64,000 nucleotides of DNA from Ophiobolus disseminans (GCA_010093685.1 MU006219.1:391531-455530), one strand, 5' to 3'; shown: positions 9,986 to 22,270, counted from the stretch's first letter. A program made the numbers and translations. Notes: generated by a model from the sequence alone, not told the origin.

Positions 9986-11119
9986 TCAGTCCCCACCCCC
10001 CTCACCCACAGCAGTAGCAGCAGCCGCACTCCTCCTCCCCACCGTCTTCCCCCATTCCCCCCTCCTAACATCATCCGCAATCCACTCGCACTCATCCGCC
10101 CGCCCCTCCAACTCCTCATACCCGTGTATCTCCATCTCCTCTAGTATCTCATTATTCTGCCTCAACCACTGCCACTGCAGCGCCACCTGGCTCGCCATCC
10201 CCAACACCGTCTCATCACTCCACGCCGCCACCGCCGCATCCGTAAGCAGCAAATACCCATCCAGCCCCGTGACGTGATGCTTCATGCGCTCGCGCACCGC
10301 ATGCGTAGTCCACCCGCCGGCCGGCGCGGCAATCAGCGTGGCCAAGATGTTCGGCATGAACGGGCGCCGGCCGTCGCGCGCCGCTTGCGTGAAGGTAATG
10401 GCGTCGAGACCGCGTTGATCGCCGCTGGGTGCGACGGATGCAACGGACATGGGGTGCCATGTTGCGTCCATTTTCCAGTCTCGGAGCATGTCGTAGCGCA
10501 GTACCAGCCGGATTGCGAGCTGCTTCTTGCGGTCGTAGAGGCGCGCTGTGAGGGCGCGGTTTTGGGCGATTTGGTTGGGAAGGAGGGTACGTGTTAGGAG
10601 GACGAGGGTGGATTCGAGGAGGGCGCGGCTGCGGGTGGTATTCTGAGTGACGCGTTTCTCATCGTTGAGGTCTTCGCTGTTACCTGCCTCGTCGTTCTTT
10701 GCCTTTCCGTGGTCTGCGTCGTGTTCGCTCTTCTCGCCGTTAAGATACACAGTACGCAAGAGCAACGGCCAGTTCGTGGTAGGGTCGACAGGTCGCAGGA
10801 AGGCGTCGACGACACACTGTGTACCCGGATTATGGCTTCCCCACTCTAACACCGCGTCTAGACTCGTTTCTAGACTTCCGATGAATGGACTAGGTACCGT
10901 AGGTGGCAAAAGGTAGTGCGCTGGTATGCGCGTCACTTGGGCAATTACTTCAGGCAATCCCTCGCTATCAATTGTATCTGCGCGAACAGCGCGCGTCCCT
11001 GCCCCGGCACGTCTTGCGGTTGGCGGCGGAGTCGCGTGTGGTGTGAACGGCGAGTCGGAAGCCGTGCTATGGGCGCGGTGGGCACGGGAAGCTGTGCGGC
11101 CGCGGGCGCTTTGGGCCAT
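9986..11119 (-). CDS. Uncharacterised intronless 377-residue protein
   Basis: Single exon. The N-terminal 50 residues are Ala/Arg/Thr-rich and look disordered or like a mitochondrial-type leader. The central part has LPEVIAQVTRIPAHYLLPPTVPSP, then a charged insert (KSEHDADHGKAKNDEAGN) and helices. The C-terminal part has GRRPFMPNILATLIAAPAGG, then HHVTGLDGYLLLTDAAVAAW and a helix rich in Trp/Gln. The order GRR..., APA, V-x-x-LDGYL, aromatic helix is shared with the protein at 6190-6966. Family and function are unknown. It is convergent with the MFS gene (68 bases between stops). Confidence 0.65.
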   Translation of the reverse strand: MAQSARGRTASRAHRAHSTASDSPFTPHATPPPTARRAGAGTRAVRADTIDSEGLPEVIAQVTRIPAHYLLPPTVPSPFIGSLETSLDAVLEWGSHNPGTQCVVDAFLRPVDPTTNWPLLLRTVYLNGEKSEHDADHGKAKNDEAGNSEDLNDEKRVTQNTTRSRALLESTLVLLTRTLLPNQIAQNRALTARLYDRKKQLAIRLVLRYDMLRDWKMDATWHPMSVASVAPSGDQRGLDAITFTQAARDGRRPFMPNILATLIAAPAGGWTTHAVRERMKHHVTGLDGYLLLTDAAVAAWSDETVLGMASQVALQWQWLRQNNEILEEMEIHGYEELEGRADECEWIADDVRRGEWGKTVGRRSAAAATAVGEGGGD

Positions 11120-11721
11120 TGTGGAGAGTAGAGGTTGAAAGTGAGCTGTTGGAGGTCGTGAGCCTGCGTAGCTTGAGCTGCGTTTAGAGCGGGTTATTAA
11201 AGGTGAAAGGGTGGAGAACTAGATGTCTTGGCAAGTGAAGGTGAAAGAGAAGCTGAAGGATTCAGTCACATGATGGATATTTACTACCGCAAACGACCTT
11301 CCACCCGTCACCCACCACGAGCAGTTTCTCGAGCTTGACCTCCATCCGAGGATTAGGAACGAGTCACGTGCGTCCAACAAGATAACTGCAAGGTGTGAAT
11401 TGACATTGCCTTCTGGTTGCATCTAGCATGTGGCGTGCACCAAGTCTTCATCGACAGCGATTGTTGCATATCTTCGCGATCCTGGAATGACACTCAGCTA
11501 TCACCGTCACAAATCACAAAGCACAAGCCCAACATAGTGCTGTTAGTATGCTATTAGTATGAGACTATGTGCTTACACAATGACTTGTTGAAGAAACATC
11601 GTGTAAGTGCTCTGCCAACAATGTTCAGCCACGGTTGCACTATATTATTTATCTTCATCCACAGAATGTCTCACATCAAACCCACACTTCCTGCATAACT
11701 ACGCACAAAACAACATCAACC
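11120..11721. other. Intergenic, no gene seen
   Basis: About 600 bases between divergently oriented genes, probably carrying both promoters. No ORF with domain character, RNA gene or repeat recognised. Confidence 0.5.
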
Positions 11722-12488
11722 ATGTCTTTTCCCACATTCCCATTCGAACATCCATTCGAAGACAAGCGCCTTCACCGCTACGAATGGTTTGAACAGATCA
11801 ATCAAACTGGCTGGACGATTGCATTTCTTCATAGTCCAAGGCACGTTCACAACGCTATGACAGCGGAAGATTAATTGGAAACTGATATGTACTTGCCTCT
11901 TTCTATTATCAAGACCCAGATGCAACTATGCACAGCCTCCGATTCCGTTCGTGTAGGTTCACTACCCACCTGGAACAGTGACTACAGTCTCCATTATCCT
12001 AATGTTAGCTCTCCTAGAAGTTTTGATCCAAATGGAGACTATCCAGCGAATCCTGTAAACCCCGAGATCGAAACCTTCCTGAGGTACGTGCGGGTTGCGC
12101 CAAGACACCTGTGGACAGATTGACCACTGTTGACCTTATCAACAACACCACCGACAGACTCGAGAAGGAAGAACGCGGGGGCTGGGGTCAAGCCGCGTTG
12201 TTCTGTATGCAAGTCGCCGTTGACCGCCTTCGCGCGTTCTTGGATGGTGACCAGGATGCATATCGCAAAGCTTGTACGTCAGAGTTGTATACTCACACTC
12301 ACCTTCGGACTCAGCTACATATCGCCCAGATGCACCACATTGCTTCACTGTATACGAGGCTCCGCGCAACTGAAGCATTGCAATTTGACGACTATTTCCG
12401 CAATATAGACCCAGACACGGACGAGGGTTCGTACGAGAGCTTGGACGAGGAATGGGATGAGGGTTCGGACAATGGTTCGGATATGTAA
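11722..12488 (+). pseudogene. Uncharacterised gene interrupted by an in-frame stop
   Basis: The reading frame from ATG 11722 (MSFPTFPFEHPFEDKRLHRY...) meets TAA at 11872-11874, then stays open in the same frame to about 12083. A phase-compatible GTACGT donor at 12084 and CAG at 12118 would join it to the frame ending at 12488. That last frame reads LTTVDLINNTTDRLEKEERG... and ends in an acidic Asp/Glu/Ser tail. The proposed intron is only 35 bases, shorter than every other intron here. The family is not recognised. Either the locus is decaying, or an intron I could not place removes the stop, or the real start is downstream (ATG 11887). Confidence 0.4.
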
Positions 12489-12718
12489 CCAGAGATTGTG
12501 ATCTCTTGAGCATTGATAAAAGCTGCACATCCATGCGGAGAAAGACAATGCAAAGGACGTCTCAGCAACGATGCAACGACGCGTTGATATTGTAGACGGA
12601 TTGAGTGTGCAAATTATATTTCCCCTTGACATCAGATCAATACCAATCCCCAACATTACCAATATTACCCAGTATTATACAAGCCCATTGACTTCCATCC
12701 CGCCAATCTGTTCCCACC

Positions 12719-13795
12719 TCAATTATTGCACAACCCATCCGGCACCGAACTTGCGCACTCGTTGTTCCTGAAAACATTGTCCGTCGTCGTCGCGTTGTTG
12801 AAGATGTCCAGATCATTGAACTTGAATAGATTCTTCTTGAACACGTTGCCCGACGCCTTGGCTCCGGAGACAGGGTCATCACTGATGAAAATGCCTACGC
12901 CCGTCTTGTTGTTCTGGATGGATTCGAAGGTGTTTCGCTCGACGATCGTGTTGCTTGCTCCGAGAATGACCATGCCGGCGCCGTCCTTAGCCAGGCAGTA
13001 AGGGTTGCGGCCTGTGATGGTGTTCTCGATGATCTTCATGCCTTTGATGCCGGGATCGATGAAGGGTCCGATGCAGCAGTTCTTGACTGTGTTCTTCTTC
13101 AATTCACCACCGGGTGTCTGGCCACAGAGCGCGATGTAGTAGTTCGAAATGTGGTTGTTCTTGAACGTTGCGCCGGACTTGTCGTCCATGCACATGGCGA
13201 TGATGGACAGGGTTGAGGAGGTGATGACGTTGTTTTCGGCGTTGGTGTCAATGGAACCCACTGTGAGGAATCCGTATTGCGTGCCGTCAACGAGGTTGTT
13301 CTTGGAGATCTTGACATCTTTGCCTCCGATGAGGGCGATGTTCTCGCCATTGAAGCCGGTGATGTTGAAGCCAGTCACCACGACGTTCTTGATGTAGTCG
13401 CCGACTTTTGAGATCTTTAGGTGTTCCGGGAGTTTCGGGTCATATGGTGCCAGCACAAAGCCCTTCCCGTGAATGCAGATACCGGCGTCGGTCTCAGACC
13501 CATCGGCGAAGCTCCTCGAGAGCCCAGTGCAGAAATTCTTCGTATAGTTCTTGGGGGGGAATAGTTTCGCGCCTTTGCCAATGAGTTGGATGCCATCCGT
13601 GGTGATGGTCAGCTGCTCATAGTACTCGCCGGCCTCGACCACGATTTTGTCGCCCTTCTTCGCGTTATCGATTGCTTTCTGTATGGATTGGCCTGGCTTG
13701 ACAGTCTTGTCGCAATCAGAGTCTTTGCCTGGGGCGGGAGCGGCACAGGTAGTAGCAATGAGGCACAGTAATGCTGTAACGAAGGAAGACCGCAT
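12719..13795 (-). CDS. Secreted right-handed parallel beta-helix protein
   Basis: Intronless, 358 residues. Residues 1-18 form a clear signal peptide (MRSSFVTALLCLIATTCA). The start of the mature region has VKPGQSIQKAIDNAKKGDKI and VEAGEYYEQLTI, the usual opening of pectate-lyase-like and NosD-like beta helices. It then shows many short repeats rich in Asn and Gly (NVVVTGFNITGFNGENIAL, KNNHISNYYIALC, IENTITGRNPYC) that fit stacked coils. About twelve Cys residues may form disulphides. It could be an extracellular polysaccharide lyase or epimerase, but no catalytic motif of a named lyase family was identified. A role on plant pectin is inference. Confidence 0.75.
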   Translation of the reverse strand: MRSSFVTALLCLIATTCAAPAPGKDSDCDKTVKPGQSIQKAIDNAKKGDKIVVEAGEYYEQLTITTDGIQLIGKGAKLFPPKNYTKNFCTGLSRSFADGSETDAGICIHGKGFVLAPYDPKLPEHLKISKVGDYIKNVVVTGFNITGFNGENIALIGGKDVKISKNNLVDGTQYGFLTVGSIDTNAENNVITSSTLSIIAMCMDDKSGATFKNNHISNYYIALCGQTPGGELKKNTVKNCCIGPFIDPGIKGMKIIENTITGRNPYCLAKDGAGMVILGASNTIVERNTFESIQNNKTGVGIFISDDPVSGAKASGNVFKKNLFKFNDLDIFNNATTTDNVFRNNECASSVPDGLCNN

Positions 13796-16700
13796 TGTGG
13801 TGAAGGAGCAGAGATTGCGACCGTGGCTTGATCGATTGACGATGTCGTGGCAATCTTCGAGGAGATGAGGAATTGTGCTAAAGCCTTACGAACCTGGCAG
13901 CATAACTTATATATGTTCAACACGTCAAAATTTAGTATGGAACAGTTTGACGCGACAGCTCAGCTTTCAGCCTTAATCTCCCTAGCCGGCGAGGCAACAA
14001 CTCATCGGCCAAGCTAGCGCCTCTTCACGTGAATCAGTGGACTTTTGGCATTGAGAATCAGGTCGAGCCTATTAGGTAGCATGAAGAAGCGAGTGGAATC
14101 CTGAGTCGTGAGCTTGATGCGGGGATGTTACGCGAACATGCAGCACCCTTGTGACAATATTTGAGCCGCAGAAGGGGATCATCCTTGTGTACGTCAGGTA
14201 GATCATCGGGAAGCCGGAGATCTAGATCATGAAGGTTGGGCGAACGGTGTGACCTAAGACAGACCAGGAGAGGCTGGCAATTGACACCGTATCAACGATC
14301 ATTTGCAAACTTGATACCTTCCAGTTCCCCGTCGGGAACAAACTCCAGCCTCCTTTTGGCAATTTCCACCTCTTCGTACGTGCCGTCTTGACTTCCAAAC
14401 TCCTTTCTCTTTTGTTGTTAATTAGAGCACTCTGTGGTTTCGCATTCTATACGCAGTGTTACCGAAAGCTTTGCGGCACTTACCGGAAGCTGAGTCAACC
14501 CCACTGCTGGTCCTATCAGATTTGGAGGCGTTCGCTTCCGCCCATTGCTTTGTCCAATCTGCCTAGAGCTGAGCGCAGCCCTGCCTTGGAAGAAACTCAG
14601 CTGAAGGAGGACCCAGCTTTACAATAATTTGTGGCTGCGCAGTAGAAAGACCATTGGACTGTCGAGCGGCATGGAAAAGTCAGATCTCCAGTGATGCTTC
14701 ACCTGCTTGGCAATTACCGAGTTCAATCGATGCGATCCAGCATTGGTATCAGGTGAGCAAGACAGCGCTGGTAGGTTTCTCCAAGCTACGAAGGGAAAAT
14801 ATAGATGGAATATGAGCCTTGTATCGAGGCAAGAGTGAAGGGAGTAACGTGTTGACCTGCTAAATGAGATGGTTTTTCAGATGTTAAGACGGTACGCTAG
14901 TTTAGCGAGACGTAGACTGCGTGCGGGGTGAAAGCCAATCCAACCTGACCATCACCAACGTGTCACGATGCCCACTTGCCTAGCAACGCTTAACAAAATC
15001 ATGGGCGATGATAGCGGCGAAAGTTGAGGCTGAGGCTTTACAAGTCACTCAATGCGTGGCTCTTGCCCCCCTGCTAACCAAAAAGCAACAGCGCCTCGGG
15101 TACGGCTCCCGTGCCACCAAAACCTGCTTCGCGTTCGATCACTGCCTTCGAAGATTCACACTCAAGAGCTTCTGGCTATGATAATCGCGCAATATAGATT
15201 GTCATGTAAAATCAACCCACTCCACTTAGGCGTTACCAGTTTCATGAGCACTAAATATACCTACGTTACAGCTGCGCACGCAAGCCAACCTTCGTACGCA
15301 CGCTGTTCTTGGCCCGTAACCATGGCCCTTTGTAAACCATCAGGAAGATCTAAGGCATTCGCTGCAGAACCTCCAGCAATTCCTTTGTGCAACCAGATAT
15401 AGTTGCACCCTACTTGAGTTCCTCGTCAAGTAATCCGGTAGAGACACGTTAATCGAGAGAGGAGAGGATATGTTCATGAACCAAAGTGAATCCTCGATCG
15501 CGTCCATTGCGATGTTCGGCGCAATGGCGCACTTCACTCTCGATCCAACCCTCCTGGACTTCCATAACACCAAGTCGGCCACATTCCTTCTCCAACTCGG
15601 CGCGATAGATGGGGTCGTGACGATTCCTAAGAGATCATTGTTGTCAGTGGCGGAACACATATGGACAAGTAATCGGGCCTCACTTCTGAACTACGGCACA
15701 GCAGCCGAGCGTACACTCAAGGCTTGAAGGCAGAGGCAGATCGTGGTCGTTAAGGTAGTGCTGAGCTTCATATTCGGAGCTGTTGGCAATATCAGCGTCT
15801 ATGTCAAGATGCTAAAGCGTGCGTACCGACATGAGGGATCCCGGGTCTTTGCCGTGGTAGGTTTGTGAGATCGTTAGATCTGGGCGTTCACAACTGACCA
15901 CGGAGATAGGCAACTGAGGTGACTGATATACCAAGGAGCCTTTGTGATACGGTGAATGTGCCAACGCAATAGGTGCCGGTGATCCTCCATTTTTGGAATA
16001 CCGACTGTTAGCAGATGATACAAGGGCTGATATCCCGGTGGAGGGAACGGAACCGGGAAAGAGTTAGTTGCGCAGTATGGGGTCCAGTCAAAATCTCGCC
16101 ACGGGTCACGAAGGTGGCACCCACGAGCCTTGAGCGGCCACAAGGTAGCACGAAAACGGCGCAATTCGTTGTGCACAAACTTTGATACATGGTCTAAAAG
16201 CTCACGTGCATAGTTAGGACTCTAGTCGTTCAACCTAGATAGGAACGGCCGAGGTGTTATTCGGAGCCGGAATGCGCTTCCCGTTCAGCTTCCTCTAACA
16301 AACTCAGCAACAACAAGTTTGATCAATATCCCACTGTAGCAGAAGTAACTGTATTGCTGGAATCTTGACGTTGTGCACGCATAGTCGTGGTTCTAATCAG
16401 TACACCCAGTATTCCTCTCACGAGTCGTTCACAACCTCATGACACCGCGTTGGATCAAACATCAACCACTGGCCACCCGAATCACAACCTTCAAGCAGCC
16501 TTCGTCGTCGTAGGTCGTACTGCCTGTATTCATTGTGGCACATCAGCGCGTCGCAGCAGTGGTCCAGCAGATCCACCAGGTCCACAGTCGCGGACGAAGA
16601 CGGCAACACTCTTCCAAGTTTGTTGTGAGTTCAGATATGGAACCCGGGGCTGCATCGGAGATTCCACAACATAGTTGGTCGTTAACATCATGCGGTTCGA

Positions 16701-18994
16701 TTATATCAAGGACTCTCGCAGGAGACATGAATGTCGCCCTCGATCCTTTCCAGTGGGGCTCGAGAGCCCAGGAACATGCAACGCGTTGTGGGTGCTTTGG
16801 AATATCCAAAGCTCAGTTATATCATTAACTTGAAGATATTGACATGCCGGCGTGTTAGAAATATTTGCGTCACCAAGCGTCGTCGAAAGACATGTACCGT
16901 AGTTAGTTAGTTTTCAACTCTCACACGGGACATGTATTGGATCATCGAGCTTTTTGAGTGTGTGCCCAACAGCGGACATGTGACGATGCAGACATGATTT
17001 CGAGGATGAAGGGAAGGACGCAGCATCATGTACTCTGAGGGAACTCAGTCCAGCGCAACTGAGTCCTGTGTGAGGTCAGGAATGTCGTGCGGTTGGGTAG
17101 TTTATATACCCGTATCCTCGGACGTCTGGCAGCATGAACATAGTCATGATGGCGTTTTGAAGACATAGCCCATTCGTCATTTTCTTCGACTTTCAAGTCG
17201 GGGCTAAGGAGTGAGAGAGCTTATTCAATTCTAATTTATCCACTTTTTCGAGGACTCCAGCCATGGAGTGAAAGAGTGGAGAATGCATGGTTTGGGATAC
17301 CAGCAATTTGAGCACACCAACCCCATCCTCGGCGGTCATGTCCCTTTCTAGAACACCAGAGCTCCAAGCCATCAGGCGTTTGGAATCATTTTTCGGATAG
17401 AGGACAATGCAACGTGTTGTAGCAAACTTAGACTCCGGGAGCGTCGCGGAGTTTTATACCCAGACCGTTGCTCAAAACACCCATGGACAACAAGTTTTCC
17501 GATTTCGAGCTCATGTCGCCATCACCCGGCCCATTCGAGTCATCATGCCTCCACTGCGAAGAAGGCGGGAGAAACCATTTGTTGATAGTTCATAGTTTTG
17601 AAACAGACATAAAGCTGATGCGAGCAAGTCTGGCATGTAAGGTTGAGCGGATCGATTTGAGCAGCGCAAGAAGAAACGTGCTTAGACCCCGTGTTTCATT
17701 TTGCACTCGATGGTACGTAGCAATGTTGCGGGGAAAGAGAAAGCGGGCGTCGAACTTTTATACGGGCTCGCGACACAACATGGCAATACTGTTCACGGTC
17801 TTTGACCACACGAACGCCATGCAGCTTTCTCATCTGGCATTTCTGGTGGCTTGCACAAGACTCGCAGATCATGCGTTGTAAGTCGTTCCATTTTGACATA
17901 ATGAGTGAACGCAGATCCGACGCACACAAACATCGATCATGGGTATCCCATATTTGGGAAGTGAGACATGTAGCTTACCCACACGGTTTTTCGAGAGACA
18001 TGTGTGGGTTTTGGAGCCATCTTCGGTGTGCGTAGGAGTTCGAGGATCCGGGACAGAAGACACGCAGGAAGTCGAAACGGATCTGGAAGGAGGAGGAAAG
18101 GCGAAGACATAGGTAGACTCTTGAAGAGTTTTGAAACTTGATGTTGAAGTTGTGTGTCGAAGAAGAAAAATATTGGGCGGAGGGAGAGGTATATACCTAT
18201 CCGCTGGCGTACATATCCACATTGCACGTCATTTTCCAACATCCCATGATTCGCATGACTCCGTTCTTTTGATCCGTCAACTTCTTACAGTACTCGCGGG
18301 TGAAGTATAAGCGCCTCCCTCACCCTTCTCCTTCCCTTCTGCTCCAAAACACGCACTAGGCACATTATGCACCAAAGAGACAATATGTTCCTCTATGTGG
18401 AGAGGCGCTCGTGCGTCTCAAGACGACCAATCGGCTTGTCATGTCTTCGCCTGATACTCTGGATTACCTGCAGTACGCGACATTTTGAATAGTAAGTTTT
18501 GCAAAACCAGCGCACAACCTGAAGCCATTCTCTGTCATCTTTCGACATAGCGGAACAAGATCAAGTGGCCATCAAAGTGTTGCTTTCAGATTTGGCAGAC
18601 GGGAAGCGCAGACATCGCGTTGATGGCCAGACTCCGTTCGGAGCTGCACAAAGGCGGTTGTGGTGTGTAGAAGAGAAGAAGTGTGTGGGAGGATGAGGAT
18701 TGTATACTCGCTAGCGGTGTGGGATACCATGAGCGAACTAGGACCTTCATCCCGAGAGGACAGTCCCTAGCTCGGAAAGACATGTAAAGGTGAAATTAGC
18801 ACGAAGAGAAGAAACTCACGTCACTGCATGTCATAAGTAAAGAGTGTCGAATCGAACGAAAACGCCGCTATCATGCATTCCTCACCAACTTTTCACTTTT
18901 TGAAATCTGGCCAAGCATGATATCAATCATAATGGCCAAATAGTATCTATCTTACATTCCTCGCTCTCCATCCAATGCCCTTCCCAACCACGCT
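13796..18994. other. Gene-poor region of about 5.2 kb
   Basis: No gene is supported on either strand. ORFs are short (at most about 140 codons) and lack domains or splice-consistent partners. Minus-strand ORFs at 15340-15660 and 16418-16809 have somewhat protein-like composition (Cys/Trp-containing, few low-complexity runs) and may be decayed gene fragments, but no family was recognised. No terminal inverted repeats, transposase motifs or tRNA genes were noticed. Base composition is not visibly AT-swamped, so heavy RIP is not evident. Confidence 0.45.
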
Positions 18995-21900
18995 TCAGCG
19001 GTAGTCATTCGAGTTGTACGACGGCCTGTTTCCGCCTCCTCCATATCCACCACCACCACCACCGCCACCGCCACCGCCACCGCGATTTCCTCCTCGACCA
19101 CCACGGCCTCCACCACGATCGTTGCGGGGCGGGCGGTCGTTGTACGGGTTATCGTTTCGCTGACCACCATATCCACCACCACCTCCGCCATTATGACCTA
19201 AAATATCTTGAGCAGGGCGGTAGTACTGCTCATTCCTCAACGAGCTATTGTTGCCAGCTTGCTGTGGGGGAGGACCGCCATGCTGAGGTGGTGCGCCGCC
19301 CATCCATGCCGGACGCTGCGCGGGCGGGGGCACAGGAGGCGCTCCGTATGCACCAGCGGGTGGGAATGCTGGGAAGCCTGCTGGCGGCACCCAGCCCGGG
19401 GGAGGGGGAGGGATGAAGTTGGCACCACCTGGTGGGGGCGGCCATGCGTTGGGCATCGGCGGAGGGTAGTTCTGCTGTCCTCCATATCCGCCCCGATTGC
19501 CATTGTTGTAACCACCACGTCCGCCTCCATTGTTGTACCCGCCCCGTCCGCCGTTGTGGTTGTCGTTACCGCGTTGGTTGTTGAAGCCGCCGCGACCGCC
19601 GCCTCGTCCACGATATCCACCACGACCGCCGTTGCGCTCGTTCTGGCGGCGTACAGATTCAGCCTCGCCGGGACCGAGGGCTGGTTTGGGCATGATGATG
19701 CCGTTGAGTAGGACAGACTTGTGCGCGTTTTTCATCGTGAGATGTGGCATCTCGTAGTACACTCTGCCCACTTGTTAGTTGGAGACCTATCAGATTGGAA
19801 TAGGCACTTACCTCATTGAACCATCTTGAACAATCTCAAACTCGCTGTCGCCATCGACGTCGAAGGGTGGAACCAGTTGACTGTCCAGCACAAATAAGTC
19901 GTGAGGTTCAATCTCGCCGTGCAGAGCGCGACTATGTTTAGGGTCAATGTTGTGCTTCTTGACACCCTTTCGGTAGAGTGCTTTCTCTACATCATCGAAA
20001 AGACCACCCGCTTGTGAGAACATTAACGTCTCCTTGCCAAACTCGTTCCGCTTCTTCTCATCGTCAGACAGCTCGGGGTACTTTGTTGCCATGGCTTCGA
20101 GCAATCGCTTCTCGTCAATGAATGGCAAGACAGCAACGCCCTGCCAGGCAAACTTCTTGCCATTCAGATCGATAAGAAAGTCCTCGGGGTAGAAGTCGAT
20201 GATAGGGCTAGTGGGGTCCTCCATGAGGATACGGAAAGGTTCAGGGATGGCGTGATTCGACGCAGCAGGCAACACACCCATCAATTGTTCGTATGGGTGG
20301 AATGGCGTACCCTTCTCGAAGAGCTTGCGAGGGTCCATATCCTCGAGACCAACAAAGTCTGCGGCAAACGGTGCGTAGTGGTGGGGGAAGTACCAGGTCC
20401 ATGACGGACAACCTTGCATATAGTATGCCAACACCCAGCAGAGTCCTTCGGCATACTGGCGAGCGACTTTGTTGCGGAAAGCGATGTCCTTGGGCTCCAC
20501 GTGAAACTTTTGTTCGTAGTAACGCTCCTCGTAACCATCCTCCCACAGCATGATTGTATCTTCGGGAGTGCCATCGTCCTTCTTTGGTGCATTCGCAGAT
20601 GGGGATGCGGGTACGACTGGTGTGTTGCGGCCAGGTGTGCCGTTATCAGCGTCTTCCATGTCACCCGCCTTGCGCTTGCCAAGCTGAACAGCCTCAGACT
20701 CTTGCGTTGAGTCTGTCTCAGATGCTGCAGTACCGTCCGCCTTGGCCTTCATCAACTCCTTCAGCTTCGCAGCGGCGCTCTTGTTCGATTGCGCATCGCG
20801 GTCGTGTGCGATTGCTGCATAGGCATCGCGAGTGTCCCGTGACTGCGCTTGCTTTGGGTCGAAGAATTGGATACCTGAGTTGAGGTAAGTGTTGGTGTCT
20901 TCCTTGACGCGCTTGGGCGGAGGCGCGTAGTTGTCGTCACCCCGACGTCCCCTGTTGCCGTTGCTCTGCGCTTCACGGCGAGCCCTGTTTGCAGCCTGGC
21001 GATCCGACACCTCCTTGCGCTTCTTGAATATCTCAGCTTCTCTACCAGCAAGGGCGTTGAGAATCTGCTGCACACGACGCATGTCAGGATAACCATCCTT
21101 GGTCACATAATCATCCATCTCGGCCGCTAGGTCACGCCAGATGCTGATGAGTAAGTCGATACCCTGATCTCGAATCTCAAGACTGGGCAAATGTGGAAGG
21201 AAATCGTTTCCGACAAAGAAACACATAAACACCCAGTCATCAAGTGAACGCTCAAGATCGTACGTGAAGGTTCGCTTAGGAGTCTCCATCTCCACAGCCA
21301 AGTACTCTCGCAAGATGTTGGTGTGCAGCCAGATGTATGGCTTGGGTGGATGTTCACTCGAGGCCCACTCTTCGGCAGCTTCCTCTTCGGTAAGCTTCTT
21401 CCCGTCGTCTGGGAACTCACAGTTGGCGCGAATATGACCTTTACGCCCACAACGTGTACATGCCTTGTCCTTACCAGAGTCGAAGAAGACGTCTTCTCTG
21501 AGAACTCGGAAATGAGGTTCATGGGTAGCAAGACTCAACATGATCAAATCAGCATCTAAGCCATAGATGACGTGGCGAGTGTTGGGGTCATGAGTAGGTA
21601 TAGCGCGTTGAGAGCGAACAAAGTTCATAATCTTGTGTTCTCCCTCACCAGGCACAGACGCATCAGAGATGATGACTTTCATGTCTTTCCACGAGGGATC
21701 GGTGGTGAACTTGTATGCACACCAGTATTGGAGACTCTCAGCGAGGAGATGCATGAATGGAGTGCCAGGGGTGATTGCATTAGAGTCCCAGGTCTTCTCG
21801 ACGACCTCTTCTAAGCTGTTGATGTCTTCGCCACGGCTGGCTTTCTGTGAGTTGAGCAACTTGAGAAACTCGGCACGCTCGTCGTCCTTCTCCTTGGCTT

Positions 21901-22270
21901 CCCTTGCTGAACGGAAACGACGTGAGCGCTGTTGGTTCATCTTGGCGCGAGGCGCAACACCATCGACAGCCATGTAGAGCAGTTTGCGAGGGCGCACCAT
22001 GCCAACAACGCGATCTGTGTAATCAAAAATAGCCATCATCATGTCGGCCTCGGTCCTGGGCGCAGGCTTATCTTCGGGATGCGAACACGGGTGCACGATA
22101 CCGTTCATGTCGAGGTAGAGGTTGTCGAACTCTTCGCCGTTGGGGTTGGGTCCGGTGCGGTCGACGGGAATGACCTCGTCGCCGACCTTCTTCGGCATCT
22201 CTTCTTGCACAGTAGAGACGATCTTGGGGTATTTCTGGCTGAGCCAACGAAACATGGCGGGGACACCCAT
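18995..22270 (-). CDS. RAT1: 5'-3' exoribonuclease 2 (Rat1/Xrn2)
   Basis: Two exons, complement(19812-22270, 18995-19763), 1075 residues; the 48-base intron has a GTAAGT donor and a GCAG acceptor. The start at 22270 gives the invariant family N-terminus MGVPAMFRWLSQKYPKI. An in-frame ATG 12 codons upstream is unlikely. Xrn catalytic motifs are present: LYLDMNGIVHPC (Asp about 54), SVPGEGEHKIM and YGLDADLIML. A CCHC zinc knuckle (CTRCGRKGHIRANC) lies near residue 270, as in other fungal Rat1 proteins. After the conserved region the C-terminal quarter is RGG/Asn/Pro-rich, ending in poly-Gly and SNDYR. The nuclear enzyme degrades 5'-monophosphate RNA, promotes Pol II termination and processes rRNA. 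It is divergent from USO1. Confidence 0.95.

Noticed and set aside
17468..17881. 137-codon plus-strand ORF in the gene-poor block
   Set aside because: No start context, no domain, and composition changes along its length; not supportable as a gene.
13796..18994. Transposon or retroelement remnant
   Set aside because: Looked for terminal repeats and transposase or reverse-transcriptase motifs by eye and saw none.
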